From Sacculina carcini (taxonomy: Eukaryota > Arthropoda > Thecostraca > Sacculinidae), in assembly GCA_916048095.2 (NCBI GenBank), contig OU696570.1, positions 8,746,928-8,810,927 of the forward strand: a DNA stretch of 64,000 nt, written 5' to 3'. The notes under the pieces were generated by a model. That model did not search any database, was not told the DNA's origin, and saw only the letters and a program-made list of their open reading frames with translations. The position numbers and the translations under genes were made by a program. The stretch's first letter is position 1. Every line of letters starts with the position of its first letter. This document shows, piece after piece, positions 63,990 through 64,000 of this stretch.

Positions 63990-64000
63990 CCCGCATGATT

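Larger units (their letters stand above)
62591..64000 (-). mobile_element. RNase H-bearing LINE (I/Nimb-like group), 3' half, runs off the right edge
   Basis: On the minus strand: RNase H N-half (63989 to 63654), a tandem-duplicated segment (63793 to 63313), RNase H C-half with the tail domain (63340 to 62759), then 3' UTR with GGGGTGCCGTATGGTCCC near 62625-62650, ending near 62591 at the junction with the AC-rich LINE. The RT lies beyond the window. Group assignment comes from RNase H after RT and the CxC...H...C tail. Confidence 0.75.

Overview
The window is nuclear DNA from a repeat-rich invertebrate animal. Two host genes can be supported, both on the minus strand. One is two exons of an RBM24/RBM38 (SUP-12-like) RNA-binding protein, split by an 8.2 kb intron (10720-19357). 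The other is an intact single-exon AAMP-type WD40 gene (56869-58365). Nearly everything else is transposable elements, their debris and microsatellites. The species cannot be named from the sequence. The intron, the mix of Penelope, L2-like, CsRn1-type and hAT elements, and the lack of any bacterial or organellar gene arrangement fit a metazoan. A protostome is likely but unproven.

Layout, 1-28 kb. A broken Ty3/Gypsy pol (1-1675, minus) and a Gypsy gag-protease (about 5940-7110, minus) flank a decayed hAT transposase of the ZMYM/TTF type (2950-5295, plus) and may be one split element. The RBM24/38-like gene follows; its intron holds a Harbinger-like MITE, an L2-like LINE and a CAGTGGCGGCGCCA MITE. 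Next come a Penelope endonuclease fragment (19.86-20.67 kb), a non-coding hAT-like element with homopolymer palindromes (21927-23849) carrying a tRNA-Val SINE, long (TA)n tracts, and a diverged tandem array built on a GTCGTGCGGAAC core (26.8-27.9 kb).

Layout, 28-55 kb. A Gypsy element (28.5-30.27 kb, plus) meets a Penelope reverse transcriptase (30.27-31.35 kb, minus). Duplicated Penelope-type terminal repeats and a second SINE copy follow, then a second Gypsy of the same family (34.1-37.2 kb, minus). From 37.4 to 54.9 kb lies a nest. One LINE (called X here) was hit by a Buster-type hAT (37634-40180), by an L2-like LINE that itself received a full-length CsRn1-type LTR retrotransposon (42470-48439) and a 2A-bearing LINE in its tail (49855-53867, minus), and by a 256 bp MITE (54483-54738). 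The reading frame of X joins up across the 13.6 kb L2-led insertion.

Layout, 55-64 kb. An L2-like LINE 3' end is followed by a CENPB/Tigger-type transposase start, then AAMP, then a second copy of the 2A-bearing LINE (58709-62590, plus). The 3' half of an RNase H-bearing LINE (minus) runs off the right edge and carries an internal 248 bp-period tandem duplication.

The most interesting signals are: the N-terminal 2A (DVEPNPGP) in the AC-rich LINE; the set of inactivating lesions shared by its two copies; the nested insertion history readable to the base; the young CsRn1-type element with a tRNA-Trp-type primer site; hammerhead-ribozyme-like cores at Penelope ends; and the homopolymer-palindrome hAT-like element. 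None of this amounts to a clearly new system; the novelty is in transposon families and their histories.
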